DNA of 64,000 bases. Source: VRUE01 sp963703335 (GTDB taxonomy: Bacteria; Actinomycetota; Thermoleophilia; Solirubrobacterales; 70-9). The translations under genes were made by a program, and so were the position numbers. Below are positions 1 through 8,954 of the stretch, in pieces. Location: the NCBI GenBank assembly GCA_963703335.1, contig OY969812.1, positions 124,001 through 188,000 of the forward strand, written 5' to 3'. The notes beneath the pieces are model-generated. The model worked only from the letters and a program-made list of their open reading frames with translations. It was not told the origin of the DNA and did not search any database. Every line of letters begins with the position of its first letter. The first letter of the stretch is position 1.

Positions 1-1
1 C

Positions 2-931
2 CACGACCGCTCGAGCGTGATCTCGACCTACGACCTACTGCTGCGCGACGAGCACTTCGCCCGCAGCGTCGCACCCGATTTGGTCCTGCGCTTCGGCGAG
101 ATGCCGACCAGCAAGCCGTTGCGTACCTGGCTGGCGGCAAGCGGCGCCGAGGAGATCGTCGTCGACCCCTACGGTGGCTGGAACGAGCCCACGAACCGAG
201 CGGCAGCCGTGCTGAGGGCCGACCCGACCGAGCTGGCGGCCGGCTGGGCGGTGCGGGTCGAGAAGGAAGAGCGCCCAGCGCCGCAGCGGTGGCTCGATGC
301 CGAGCGAGCTGCGCGGGCTGCAATCGAGATCGCATTGGCCGACGGCGATATCTCCGAGCCGGCACTGCACTTTGCTCTCGGCCACGCGCACCAGGACGGA
401 GACCTCGTCTACACCGCTTCGAGCATGCCGATCCGCGACCAGGAGGCATTTCTTCCCGCGACGGATGGCGACGCGACGTTTCTCTGCAACCGTGGCGCCA
501 ACGGCATCGACGGGCTGATCTCGTCCGGGATCGGCGCTGCCCATGCGAGCGGCCGACCGACCACGATCATCACGGGAGACCTTGGCCTGCTGCACGACAT
601 CGGTGGCCTCGCAGCACTGCGGGACGTCTCCAACCCGGCACGAATTGTCGTCATCAACAACGACGGGGGCGGGATCTTCGGCTTCCTGCCGCAGGCGGAA
701 GCTCTCTCAAATCAGGAGTTCGAGGCCCTGCTCGGCACCCCTCGTGGTATCCACCTGGCACGGGCCGCTGAGCTTTTCGACCTTCCCCACCGCCGCATTG
801 AGGCATTGGTGGACCTGCCCGTGGCGCTGGCCGCTGGTACGGGGTTGATCGAGGTGACGGTTGACCGGCAGGCCAGTGTCGAGCTGCACCGAAGGCTCGG
901 CGACGCGGTGAGCGAAACGATCGCAAGGTGA
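2..931 (+). CDS. menD: MenD, C-terminal part (5' end outside window)
   Basis: 2-succinyl-5-enolpyruvyl-6-hydroxy-3-cyclohexene-1-carboxylate synthase joins isochorismate and 2-oxoglutarate in menaquinone synthesis, using thiamine diphosphate. The frame is open to the left edge; roughly the first 250 residues of a usual ~550-residue MenD are missing. Counting from base 17, residues 187-198 (GDLGLLHDIGGL) and 211-226 (VVINNDGGGIFGFLPQ) form the TPP/Mg-binding region, in the form typical of MenD rather than acetolactate synthase. The stop overlaps the next start as GTGA (928-931), so the acyltransferase is probably translationally coupled. The pathway's preceding enzyme, MenF, lies on the opposite strand two genes away. 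Confidence 0.93.
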   Translation, partial: HDRSSVISTYDLLLRDEHFARSVAPDLVLRFGEMPTSKPLRTWLAASGAEEIVVDPYGGWNEPTNRAAAVLRADPTELAAGWAVRVEKEERPAPQRWLDAERAARAAIEIALADGDISEPALHFALGHAHQDGDLVYTASSMPIRDQEAFLPATDGDATFLCNRGANGIDGLISSGIGAAHASGRPTTIITGDLGLLHDIGGLAALRDVSNPARIVVINNDGGGIFGFLPQAEALSNQEFEALLGTPRGIHLARAAELFDLPHRRIEALVDLPVALAAGTGLIEVTVDRQASVELHRRLGDAVSETIAR

Positions 932-2088
932 GCGAACGCCTTCACCACCTCGACGCCCTGCGGGCCCTGACCATGCTGCTCATCCTGCCGGCTCATGCCT
1001 TGGCGCTGATCGGGCTGAGCAACGGGGGCTGGAACGGGGTCGAGCGAACCGCCTACTGGCTGATCCACGTCTTCCGCCTACCGCTCTTCTTCCTCGTCGC
1101 CGGCTTCTTCGCCGCCCTACTGCTCGACGCCCGGGGAATCCGCGCCCTTCTGCACAACCGCCTCATTCGCATTGGCGTCCCCATGATCGCCGTCGTTTTG
1201 CTTGTCGCTCCCCCGCTGGACCTGCTCGTGCAATCCCAGATGGAGATCAGCCTGCGGCCCACGGGCGCCGGGGCACTCGTTGACTTTCATCCCTCCTACG
1301 TCTGGTTCCTCTGGTACCTGGCAATCCTCTACGCGACGGCACTGTTCGCGTGGTGGGCGCTCGCCAGGCTGCCGACAGCACGGCGGCTACTGCTTAGGTG
1401 GGGGTCCCGCCTGCTTTCCCACTGGGCTGGCCCGCTGCTGCTCGCCATTCCCTGCGCCCTCTCCCTCTACTGGCAGCCGACCTGGATTGCCGAGGCGCCG
1501 TCAGTGAGCTTCCTGCCACACCCGGACCTGCTGGCCTACTACGGGTTCTTCTTCGCCAGCGGCTGGCTCCTGTTCGCCGCAGAGGGCCTGCGAGGAACTA
1601 TCGAACTGCGCCCGCAACGCTACGTCGCCCTTGCGATGCTGGCCGTACCGCCGGCACTGGCGCTTTATCTGTTGCAGGGCAAGCCCGAGATCGGCACCAG
1701 CCGGGTCTTTCATCTGCTCGCCTTGCTGCTGCTCTCGGTGGCAACCTGGTCACTGGCGTTCGGGTTGCCCGGCCTTGCGCGGCGCTTTCTGCGGGGGCCC
1801 AACCCGCGCTTGCGCTACTGGGCAGACGCCTCCTACTGGATCTACCTGAGCCACTTCCCGGTGATGGTCGTAGTGGGACTCATCCTCTTCGAGATCCCGA
1901 TGCCGGATGGCCTGCGCCTGATCCTGCTGGTCTTCGTCACTCTCGGCCTGATCTTCCCCGCCTACGGCGTCTTTGTCCGCCACTCGGCGATCGGCCGCGT
2001 CCTGCACGGCCCGCGACCCCGATCGCCGGAGAGGCGACGCCGCCCACAGCTCACTCCGCCAGCAGCGGCAGCAGAGCGCCGAGCTTGA
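928..2088 (+). CDS. Acyltransferase 3 family membrane protein
   Basis: A 386-residue polytopic inner-membrane protein with about ten hydrophobic segments. The N-terminus (LHHLDALRALTMLLILPAHA) is the signature first helix of acyltransferase-3/OpgC-type proteins, which move acyl groups onto glycans, lipids or peptides; the substrate cannot be read from sequence. The C-terminus is a short Arg/Pro-rich cytosolic tail. It overlaps menD by 4 nt (GTGA), and its last 38 bases overlap the antisense 3' end of menF. Despite being joined to menD, nothing suggests a role in menaquinone synthesis. Confidence 0.85.
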   Translation: MSERLHHLDALRALTMLLILPAHALALIGLSNGGWNGVERTAYWLIHVFRLPLFFLVAGFFAALLLDARGIRALLHNRLIRIGVPMIAVVLLVAPPLDLLVQSQMEISLRPTGAGALVDFHPSYVWFLWYLAILYATALFAWWALARLPTARRLLLRWGSRLLSHWAGPLLLAIPCALSLYWQPTWIAEAPSVSFLPHPDLLAYYGFFFASGWLLFAAEGLRGTIELRPQRYVALAMLAVPPALALYLLQGKPEIGTSRVFHLLALLLLSVATWSLAFGLPGLARRFLRGPNPRLRYWADASYWIYLSHFPVMVVVGLILFEIPMPDGLRLILLVFVTLGLIFPAYGVFVRHSAIGRVLHGPRPRSPERRRRPQLTPPAAAAERRA

Positions 2089-3445
2089 TCTCGGTCTCGG
2101 CCAGCTCGGCGGCGGGGTCTGAGCCGGCGACGATGCCGACTCCGGCGTAGAGGTGGGCCTCGCGGTCGCGCAGCAGGGCGCTGCGCAGGGCGACGCAGAA
2201 CTCGCCGTCTTCGGTGGCGTCCATCCAGCCGACCGGACCGGCGTACCAGCCGCGGTCCATCTGCTCGAGCTCGTCGATGACTCCAGACGCGATTGACCAC
2301 GGCTCACCGCCGACGGCCGGCGTCGGGTGGAGCATGCCGGCAAGCTCGACAGCGGAGCGAGGCTCGGCCAACTGAGCGACGATCGGCGTCGCCAGGTGCT
2401 GGATGTTGGCGACCTTGATGATCTCGGGATCCGGGGCTGCCTCAACCCAGACCGCGTGTTGACGCAGCGAGCGGGCGATCCGCTCGGCGACAATCTTGTG
2501 CTCCTCGCGGTCCTTGTCGCTGCGCAGCAGTTGCTCACCCAGGTGGTCGTCCACCGCGGGGTCGGAACTGCGGCGGATTGAGCCGGCGAGGGCAACGGTC
2601 GAGACGCTCGCGCCCGAGCGCCGCAGCAGCAACTCGGGACTTGCTCCGATGAAAGCCGCCTCGGGGGTGCCGCAGCAGAAGCAGAAGCAAGAGGGGAACT
2701 GCTCGCGCAGCGCGGCGAAGACGGCGGCGGGGTCGTGCGCGGCGCCGGCAGAAACGAGCACCTCGCGGGCCAGCACGACCTTCGACATCTCCCCGGAGCG
2801 GATTCGCCCGGTGGCGGCGGAGATCATCCGCTCAAAGTCGTCCGGCGGCCGCACGCTGCTGATCTCCACTCGCGACGTCGGATGGGGATCGAGCAGCGGC
2901 AGCTGGTCGTCGCGCAAGCCAGCGAGGCGTGCCTCCAGCGCCGCAACCTTCTCGCCCGCATCGTCCCCCGACCGAACCACCGCATTGAGGGTCAGGAACG
3001 TGTGCGTGCCGCTGCGGCAGAGCGAGAGCTCCGGCAGCACGAGCGAAGCCGGCGCAAGCGAGGACCAGGCCGAAGACCCGCCCCCCTCGGGGTCGAAAGC
3101 AAAGCCACCCACCCAAACCGCCCCGGCACCAGCGGGAAGGCCCGGGGGCTCGTCGGCGATTGCCTCGACGCCGAGACATCCGCGGGCGACGTCGGCAAAG
3201 CGGCCCTTGCCCCTGGAAGTCACCTCATGGGCCGTACCAAGCGCCGCGAGGGCAAATTCGCGATCCGGTTGCTCCCAACAGAACCAGCGATCGGAAGCGA
3301 GTCGCGAGGCAAAGACAGCCGCGCAGGAATCGACCCCGCTGACGGGCTCCGTAGCACTGACTATCGTCCGGCGGCCACGGGTAGCCGCCCGCCCAACAGC
3401 GACGTTCAGCTTGCCGAGAAGGGACTCAGTCGCCGCCGCGAGCAA
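2051..3445 (-). CDS. menF: Isochorismate synthase MenF
   Basis: A chorismate-binding enzyme of 464 residues that converts chorismate to isochorismate, the entry step to menaquinone. The C-terminal catalytic domain shows GASPELLLRRSG, a KDREEH segment, HLATPIVAQL, LHPTPAVGG and YAGVGIVAGSDPAAELAET, the Mg and substrate-binding blocks of the MenF/EntC family. EntC-type siderophore function cannot be excluded by sequence alone, but menD lies 1.1 kb away. The start used overlaps the end of ilvN by 20 nt on the same strand, so menF may be read through from ilvBN; a later start is possible. The 3' end overlaps the convergent acyltransferase gene. Confidence 0.9.
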   Translation of the reverse strand: MLAAATESLLGKLNVAVGRAATRGRRTIVSATEPVSGVDSCAAVFASRLASDRWFCWEQPDREFALAALGTAHEVTSRGKGRFADVARGCLGVEAIADEPPGLPAGAGAVWVGGFAFDPEGGGSSAWSSLAPASLVLPELSLCRSGTHTFLTLNAVVRSGDDAGEKVAALEARLAGLRDDQLPLLDPHPTSRVEISSVRPPDDFERMISAATGRIRSGEMSKVVLAREVLVSAGAAHDPAAVFAALREQFPSCFCFCCGTPEAAFIGASPELLLRRSGASVSTVALAGSIRRSSDPAVDDHLGEQLLRSDKDREEHKIVAERIARSLRQHAVWVEAAPDPEIIKVANIQHLATPIVAQLAEPRSAVELAGMLHPTPAVGGEPWSIASGVIDELEQMDRGWYAGPVGWMDATEDGEFCVALRSALLRDREAHLYAGVGIVAGSDPAAELAETEIKLGALLPLLAE

Positions 3446-3971
3446 TGGCGATCTCGCCTGTGCGGACCATCTCGATCAGGCCGTGGGGGCGGATCATCCG
3501 CTCGAAGGCCTCGATCTTGTCGGCTGAGCCGGTTACCTCGATCGTCACCGTGCGCCGGGCGACGTCGACGATCTTGGCCCGGAAGATCTCGGCGAACTGG
3601 ATGATCTCGGCGCGGTTCTCGACCGCGGCGGAGACTTTGAACATCGCCATCTCACGGGCCACCGTCTCCTCCGGCTCCATATCGCGGATCTTCAGCACGT
3701 TAACCAGCTTGTGCAGCTGCTTGGTCACCTGATCGATCGGGTGCACCGCACCGTCGAGCGTGAGCGTGATCCGGGAGATACTGGGATCGTCGGTCGGCCC
3801 GACGGCGAGCGTGTCGATGTTGAAGCCGCGCCGCGAGAAAAGGCCGGCGACGCGCGCCAGCACACCCGGCTTGTTCTCGACCAGGATCGAGAGGATGTGT
3901 TTGCGGCCACTGAGCTGGCCGGGGACGCGCAGCTCCTCCAACTTCACGACCTGTGGAGTTCCCGCCTCCAT
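3426..3971 (-). CDS. ilvN: Acetolactate synthase small (regulatory) subunit
   Basis: Regulatory subunit of acetohydroxyacid synthase, 181 residues, the usual bacterial length. An ACT domain begins around residue 24 (HILSILVENKPGVLARVAGL) and includes FNIDTLAVGPTDD; it binds valine for feedback inhibition in this family. The C-terminal half (VARRTVTIEVTGSADKIEAF) is the ALS_ss_C domain. Its ATG overlaps the ilvB stop as TGATG at 3969-3973, so the two subunits are coupled one-to-one. The downstream menF frame begins inside its last codons. Confidence 0.95.
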   Translation of the reverse strand: MEAGTPQVVKLEELRVPGQLSGRKHILSILVENKPGVLARVAGLFSRRGFNIDTLAVGPTDDPSISRITLTLDGAVHPIDQVTKQLHKLVNVLKIRDMEPEETVAREMAMFKVSAAVENRAEIIQFAEIFRAKIVDVARRTVTIEVTGSADKIEAFERMIRPHGLIEMVRTGEIAIARGGD

Positions 3972-5650
3972 CAGCCCACCATGTCCCTGGCGGCGGCGCC
4001 GGCCGGGATCATCGGGAAGCAGTTCTCCTCGGGCGAGACACGAACGTCGAGCAGTACTGGGCCATCAGTTTCCAGCGCCTTCGCCATCGTCTGCTCGAGG
4101 TCGGCTGAGTCCTCGCAGCGCAGTCCGGTCGCGCCGAAGGCCTCGGCGAGCTTGACCCAGTCCGGGCTCGGGCCCATCTCGACCGAGCTGTAGCGGCGGT
4201 CCCAGAAGAGCTCCTGCCACTGGCGGACCATGCCCATGTAGCCGTTGTTCATCAGGAAGACCTTGACCGGGATGTCTTCGGCGACGCAGGTCGCCAGCTC
4301 CTGGCAGTTCATGATCAGGCTGCCGTCTCCGGCGAGGCAGACGACCGTGTCGTCAGGGCAGGCGATCTTGGCGCCGACCGCAGCCGGCAGACCAAAGCCC
4401 ATCGTGCCGAGGCCACCGGAGTTGATCCAGCGCCGCGGCTTCTCGAAGCCGTAGTACTGTGCCGCCCACATCTGGTGCTGACCGACGTCCGAGGTGATGA
4501 TCGCGTCGCCCCCGGTCACCCGGTGCATCGCCTCGATCATGTATTGCGGCTTGATCTCGCCGTCGGTGCCCTCGTCGTAATGCAGCGGGTACTCGTCCTG
4601 CCAAGCCTTGATCTGGCTCCACCAGCCGTCGAGGCGCGAGGCGTCGGTCTGCAGCGCCTTGTACTCGCGGGTCAGCTCGGGCAGCACCAGCTTGGCGTCG
4701 CCGACGATCGGGATGTGAGCGGGGACGTTCTTCGAGATCTCCGCCGGGTCGATGTCGATGTGGATGAACTTGGCGTGGGGAGCGAACTCGGAGAGCTTGC
4801 CGGTGATCCGATCGTCAAAGCGAGAGCCGATCGCGACGATCAGGTCGGCCTCGTCCATCGCGTAGTTGGCGGCGCGAGTGCCGTGCATACCCAGCATGCC
4901 GAGCCACTGCTCGCCCGAGGCCGGGTAGGAGCCGAGGCCCATCAGGGTTGAGGTGACCGGGAAGCGGTCGGAGGCAACAAACGCGCGCAGCTCCTCGGAA
5001 GCGTTGGCGTTGACCACCCCGCCGCCCGTGTAGAGGATCGGCTTGCGCGCGTTGGCGATCGCCTTGGCAGCGATGCGAATCTGCTTGATGTTGCCCCCGT
5101 GCGGCGGCTTGTAGCCGGCCAGGTCGACCGGCTCGGTACGCGGTGCGTAGTCGATCTCAGCCCTTGAGAGGTCCTGCGGGATGTCGAGCAGGACGGGCCC
5201 GGGTCGGCCGGTCGAGGCCACGTGGAAGGCCTCGTGGACGTACTCGGGAATCTGGCGCGGGTCGGTGACCGCGAAGGAGTGCTTGACGAAGGGCAGGGTC
5301 GCGCCGAGGATGTCGGCCTCCTGAAAGCCGTCGGTGCCGATCAGCTCGGTCCGCACCTGGCCGGTGATGAAGACGGTCGGCACCGAATCCAGCATCGCGT
5401 CGGCGATCGCGGTGACGAGGTTGGTCGCCCCCGGGCCAGAGGTGGCAAAGGCGACCCCGACTTTTCCAGACGCCTTGGCGTACCCCTCCGCGGCATGACC
5501 TCCCCCCTGCTCGTGGCGCACCTGGATGTGCCGAAAATCAGCATCAACAAGCGCGTCATAAGTAGGCAGGTTCGCCCCACCCGGAATCCCAAAGACGTGC
5601 TCCACGCCCTCGGCCTTGAGGCTCTGCATTAGTGCGTCCGCAGCTCTCAT
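3971..5650 (-). CDS. ilvB: Acetolactate synthase large (catalytic) subunit
   Basis: Thiamine-diphosphate enzyme making acetolactate or acetohydroxybutyrate, first common step of branched-chain amino acid synthesis. 559 residues. The catalytic glutamate is E47 in VRHEQGG, the N-terminal Pyr domain shows GIPGGANLPTYDAL and GPGATNLVTAIADAML, and the TPP motif near residue 430 reads GDGSLIMNCQELAT...MNNGYMGMVRQWQ. It forms a unit with ilvN downstream. Ten bases before the ATG is a TAGCAT hexamer, a possible -10 box giving a very short leader. A dispersed palindromic repeat lies upstream at 5717-5821. Confidence 0.96.
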   Translation of the reverse strand: MRAADALMQSLKAEGVEHVFGIPGGANLPTYDALVDADFRHIQVRHEQGGGHAAEGYAKASGKVGVAFATSGPGATNLVTAIADAMLDSVPTVFITGQVRTELIGTDGFQEADILGATLPFVKHSFAVTDPRQIPEYVHEAFHVASTGRPGPVLLDIPQDLSRAEIDYAPRTEPVDLAGYKPPHGGNIKQIRIAAKAIANARKPILYTGGGVVNANASEELRAFVASDRFPVTSTLMGLGSYPASGEQWLGMLGMHGTRAANYAMDEADLIVAIGSRFDDRITGKLSEFAPHAKFIHIDIDPAEISKNVPAHIPIVGDAKLVLPELTREYKALQTDASRLDGWWSQIKAWQDEYPLHYDEGTDGEIKPQYMIEAMHRVTGGDAIITSDVGQHQMWAAQYYGFEKPRRWINSGGLGTMGFGLPAAVGAKIACPDDTVVCLAGDGSLIMNCQELATCVAEDIPVKVFLMNNGYMGMVRQWQELFWDRRYSSVEMGPSPDWVKLAEAFGATGLRCEDSADLEQTMAKALETDGPVLLDVRVSPEENCFPMIPAGAAARDMVG

Positions 5651-5716
5651 CTGAGAGGCGATGCTACCAGCGAGCCCATGCCCACCGACCAGGCGTTTTC
5701 GTCTGCTACGGCCGTT

Positions 5717-5821
5717 GCTCGCGGGGGGTGGCGCCGATCTGGGGGACCACCCCCGAGGAGGCGGCGCAGCCGCCCCCGCAGCGGGGTGGTGGCACCAGAT
5801 CGGTGACAGGACCCGCCGCGC
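5717..5821 (+). repeat. Dispersed palindromic repeat family 1, copy R1
   Basis: Contains the two family marks GGTGGCGC (5727-5734) and GACAGGACCC (5805-5814). Nested stems: CCGATCTGG 5734-5742 with CCAGATCGG 5795-5803, CCACCCC 5747-5753 with GGGGTGG 5783-5789, GGCGGC 5760-5765 with GCCGCC 5769-5774. Its right end touches the stop codon of the sulfoquinovose synthase gene (5822). Other copies are at 10867, 36990 and 37188. Confidence 0.75.
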
Positions 5822-6991
5822 CTACAGCTTCACGGGCGCGCCTGGACTCCAGCGCGTCTTGGGATCGATGGAACCTTCGATCACCCGCCCCTTGTGCCGC
5901 TCGATCGCGTGGATCATCGACTCGACCAGCTCCTCGCCGAGCAGGGTCGGCTCGAGGCCGAGGTCGAGCAGCTTGGTGTGGACGGCGTTGTAGTAATGCT
6001 CTTCCTTCTCCACCCGCGGGTTCTCGTAATGCTGGATCTCGACCGCGTAGCCGAGGTGCTCGCCAGCGTGCTTGACCAACTGAGCCAGCTCGAGCACCGA
6101 GAACTGCTCGGTGAACTGGTTGAAGACGCGGAACTCGCCGGCCACGGCAGGGTTCTCCGCGGCGAGTTCGACACAAGCGAGCGTGTCGCGGATGTTGAGG
6201 AAGCCGCGCGTCTGCGTGCCGGCGCCGTAGACGGTGAGCGGATGGCCGATCACCGCTTGCAGACAGAAGCGATTAAGCACGGTGCCGAAGATCTCGTCGT
6301 AGTCGAAGCGGGTGATCAAGCGCTCGTCGCGGGCTGTCTCCTCGGTCTCGATTCCGTAAACGACGCCCTGGTTAAGGTCAGTGGCGCGCAAGCCCCAGGT
6401 CCGGCAAGCGAAGTGGATGTTGGTCGAGTCGTGGACCTTGGAGCAGTGGTACAGCGAGGCGGGCAGCTTGGGGAAAGGCAGGGTGTCCTTGCGCCCCTTG
6501 TGCTCGATCTCGATGTAGCCCTCCTCGATATCGATCTCGGGCTGGCCGTACTCGCCCATCGTGCCGAGCTTGACCAGGTGGCAATCGGGCACGTGATCAC
6601 GGATCGCAAAGAGCAGGTTGAGGTTGCCGATCACATTTGCGTACTGGGTCTCAACCGCCTTCTCGCGCGAGGCCATCGAGTACGGGGCCGATGCCTGCTG
6701 GCCGTAGTGGACGACGACCTCGGGGCGGGTCTCAGCGACGACGCTGTCGAGGAAGTCGCCGTCCTGGACCGAGCCGACAAAGCTGCGAATCTCCTCGCCG
6801 GAGAGCTCCTTCCAGGTGGCAATGCGCTGGTCGAGAGCGCCGATTGGCGTCAGCGAGCCGGTGCCGGCTTCTTCGTGCCAGCGACGGCGGGAAAAATCGT
6901 CGACGACCGAGACCTCGTGACCGCGAGCCGAAAACCTCAAAGCCGTCGGCCAGCCCAGGTAGCCGTCGCCCCCAAGAATGAGAACGCGCAT
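5822..6991 (-). CDS. sqdB: UDP-sulfoquinovose synthase (SQD1/SqdB type)
   Basis: Extended short-chain dehydrogenase that converts UDP-glucose and sulfite to UDP-sulfoquinovose, the head-group donor of sulfolipid SQDG. I start at MRVLILGGDGYLG (6991), where the NAD-binding GGDGYLG begins at residue 7; an upstream in-frame start would add only an Arg-rich leader. With this start the active-site residues are T144 and E147 in LGTMGEYG and Y181/K185 in LYHCSKVHDS, essentially the positions known for plant SQD1. DLNQGVVYGI and FLNIRDTL are further family blocks. 389 residues, full length. No sulfolipid glycosyltransferase is adjacent. TACGCT lies ten bases upstream as a possible -10. Confidence 0.88.
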   Translation of the reverse strand: MRVLILGGDGYLGWPTALRFSARGHEVSVVDDFSRRRWHEEAGTGSLTPIGALDQRIATWKELSGEEIRSFVGSVQDGDFLDSVVAETRPEVVVHYGQQASAPYSMASREKAVETQYANVIGNLNLLFAIRDHVPDCHLVKLGTMGEYGQPEIDIEEGYIEIEHKGRKDTLPFPKLPASLYHCSKVHDSTNIHFACRTWGLRATDLNQGVVYGIETEETARDERLITRFDYDEIFGTVLNRFCLQAVIGHPLTVYGAGTQTRGFLNIRDTLACVELAAENPAVAGEFRVFNQFTEQFSVLELAQLVKHAGEHLGYAVEIQHYENPRVEKEEHYYNAVHTKLLDLGLEPTLLGEELVESMIHAIERHKGRVIEGSIDPKTRWSPGAPVKL

Positions 6992-7032
6992 AAGTCGCGG
7001 CAGCGTAGCGGACCGGCGCGACATTGCGCGAG

Positions 7033-8826
7033 CTACACGCGCGGTATTGACCAGGGCTCGGTGGGCGGCGAAGGAGCGCCCTCAGAGAAGCTGACGCCCA
7101 ACGCATCCCAGGCCCAGAACATGGTCACGAGCGCCCAGGTCGCGGGAAGTGCGAGATTGGCTTGTGCCTGCCCCTGCCAGGGAAAGTCGGGAGGGCTGGC
7201 GCTGAGCTCGTGCAGGGGCGTGCCCGTGCTGCCATCGAGGAAGCCGCGACGCGCTTCGAGGCCCTTGCGTTCGAGCAGGTCCATGTAGGCGCGGTAGCGG
7301 ATCCACCTCTGGTTGTCCCAGGTGAGCTTCACCTCGGCTGGCGGCGCGGGGCCGAACCGCTCCGCCAGTATCGACGCCGCCGCCGCGCCGCGGTCGGCGA
7401 GGCGCTCGATGTCTTCCGTCTTCATCTTCAGGTTCATCCCGCCCTCGTCTTTGGATAGGCGGACGTGGGCGATCCGGTCGCGATAGCCGGCGCCGCGCAT
7501 CTGTCGGTTGTCGATCCAGTTCTGCGCAGTGCGGAAGATCGAGCTCGCGAAGGCAAAGATCTGCTTGCGGTTGGCCTTACCCTCCCAGCCGACCCAAGCC
7601 TCGTCGACGCCCTCGCGGTTGCTCGCGGGCATCCAGACGTTCTCGCGCTCGACTTTGCTGAGCTTTCGATCGGGCGCGAGCGGCATCAGGTTGATCGCAA
7701 ACGTCGGCCAGCGCGGCAGCGGCGAATCGAAGAAGTGGACCGGGAAGTTGCTGGTAATGCCGCCGTCGGAGAACCAGCAGCGCTCGGGTGTCGGGCTGGG
7801 GACCTTGGGTGCGTCGTTGAGGGCGTAGAGAGGAATGGCCGCGATCAGCAGCGGGAAGCTGAGGCTCATCCGGGCGGCGACGACGATCGGCAGGTTCCGT
7901 GACTCGGGCAGCCGATGCAGGGTCCTGCCGCAGGCGTCGATCCGGTCGCTGGAGTGGCTGACCATATGCTCGACGATCGGCTTCGGGAAGAGGTCAAGGA
8001 ACTCATCTGCATCGAACCAGAGCTCCTCGCCGCCCTCGAACGGCAGCGAGTAGGGCCGGCCCTGGCTCAGGTTCGTGGTCATCATCTGCAGGTCGACGCC
8101 GCGCTCCTCCCCTGCGCCCTCGCCACCGGGCTCGAGGTCCCAGAGGTCACCAAAGGTGAGCGGTTGTCCCGCCCCCCTCCCGGCCAGCTCGGCGATCAAG
8201 GCATCGAGCCACCTGGTCAGCGGCGGGTTCTTCTTCTTGCCGCCGCGATCGTTTCCAGAGCAGATGCCGAAGTAATGGTCGGGCAGGCCGCGGAGCCGGA
8301 TCAGGGCCGAGGCACCGAGCGCGAGATAGGGGAAGACGAAGAGCGCGATCACGCCGGCGATGCCAACGGCGATCCGCAGTCCTAGCTGCCCATCGAGCAG
8401 CAGCGCCATCGCAATCAGACCGATTGCGAGCATCGCGCCGAGGAGCGCCTCCAGCCAGAAGCCCCTAAGGGGAGCGATGATCTTTCGCGGCATGCCTCCG
8501 CCGAGGCCGGCGAGCATCGTTTTGAAGACCGGGCGCATGCGAGCGCTGGGCTGGAAGAGCGAGGTGAGCGTCGTGCCGAGTTCGCTGGGCAGATCCTTAA
8601 TGCGCTTATAGGCGTCCGGGTTCGACCCGGACCGACGGCCGAACTCGGCCGCTGCCACCGCAGCAGCGGCGATCGCCCCCGCCGAAGTGCCACCGACGTT
8701 ACGAAAGCTGTAGCCGTGCTTTTCGGCCAGCTCGACCGCGGCCAGCGGATAGACCACCCCGCTGGTGATCCCGCCCTTCATCACGATGTCGCAATACTGC
8801 GGCCGTTCCGGCTTGACGGACTCCAT
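7033..8826 (-). CDS. Patatin-like phospholipase with internal membrane segments
   Basis: A 597-residue lipid acyl hydrolase. The oxyanion-hole glycines are in KGGITSGVVYP (residues 17-27) and the nucleophile is S48 in GGTSAGA. The dyad aspartate is in DGGITSNFPVHFFDSPL near residue 355. Between them, residues ~125-175 form two hydrophobic helices (FWLEALLGAMLAIGLIAMA and IAVGIAGVIALFVFPYLAL), so the enzyme is likely membrane-anchored through an insertion in the fold. A strong AGGAGG lies just before the ATG, unlike most genes here. Substrate is unknown. It is transcribed away from the GT39 gene that follows. Confidence 0.85.
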   Translation of the reverse strand: MESVKPERPQYCDIVMKGGITSGVVYPLAAVELAEKHGYSFRNVGGTSAGAIAAAAVAAAEFGRRSGSNPDAYKRIKDLPSELGTTLTSLFQPSARMRPVFKTMLAGLGGGMPRKIIAPLRGFWLEALLGAMLAIGLIAMALLLDGQLGLRIAVGIAGVIALFVFPYLALGASALIRLRGLPDHYFGICSGNDRGGKKKNPPLTRWLDALIAELAGRGAGQPLTFGDLWDLEPGGEGAGEERGVDLQMMTTNLSQGRPYSLPFEGGEELWFDADEFLDLFPKPIVEHMVSHSSDRIDACGRTLHRLPESRNLPIVVAARMSLSFPLLIAAIPLYALNDAPKVPSPTPERCWFSDGGITSNFPVHFFDSPLPRWPTFAINLMPLAPDRKLSKVERENVWMPASNREGVDEAWVGWEGKANRKQIFAFASSIFRTAQNWIDNRQMRGAGYRDRIAHVRLSKDEGGMNLKMKTEDIERLADRGAAAASILAERFGPAPPAEVKLTWDNQRWIRYRAYMDLLERKGLEARRGFLDGSTGTPLHELSASPPDFPWQGQAQANLALPATWALVTMFWAWDALGVSFSEGAPSPPTEPWSIPRV

Positions 8827-8942
8827 GGACCTCCTCGCTCGACTAGATCCTCAGATCGACCCGCACAATCAACCAAACCGGATCGAAAGGCGCTTAGCGG
8901 TACGGTACTGCTGGCTCCTCGGACGGGACCCGGCGGCGCGCA

Positions 8943-8948
8943 TAGCAT
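8943..8948 (+). promoter_or_regulatory. -10 element TAGCAT of a leaderless promoter
   Basis: TAGCAT ends exactly six bases before the GTG start at 8955. No Shine-Dalgarno lies between, so transcription probably begins at the start codon. Confidence 0.5.
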
Positions 8949-8954
8949 CGCGGC

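Noticed and set aside
5894..7288. 464-codon plus-strand frame over the sulfoquinovose synthase gene
   Set aside because: Antisense shadow; the minus-strand gene has all catalytic motifs.
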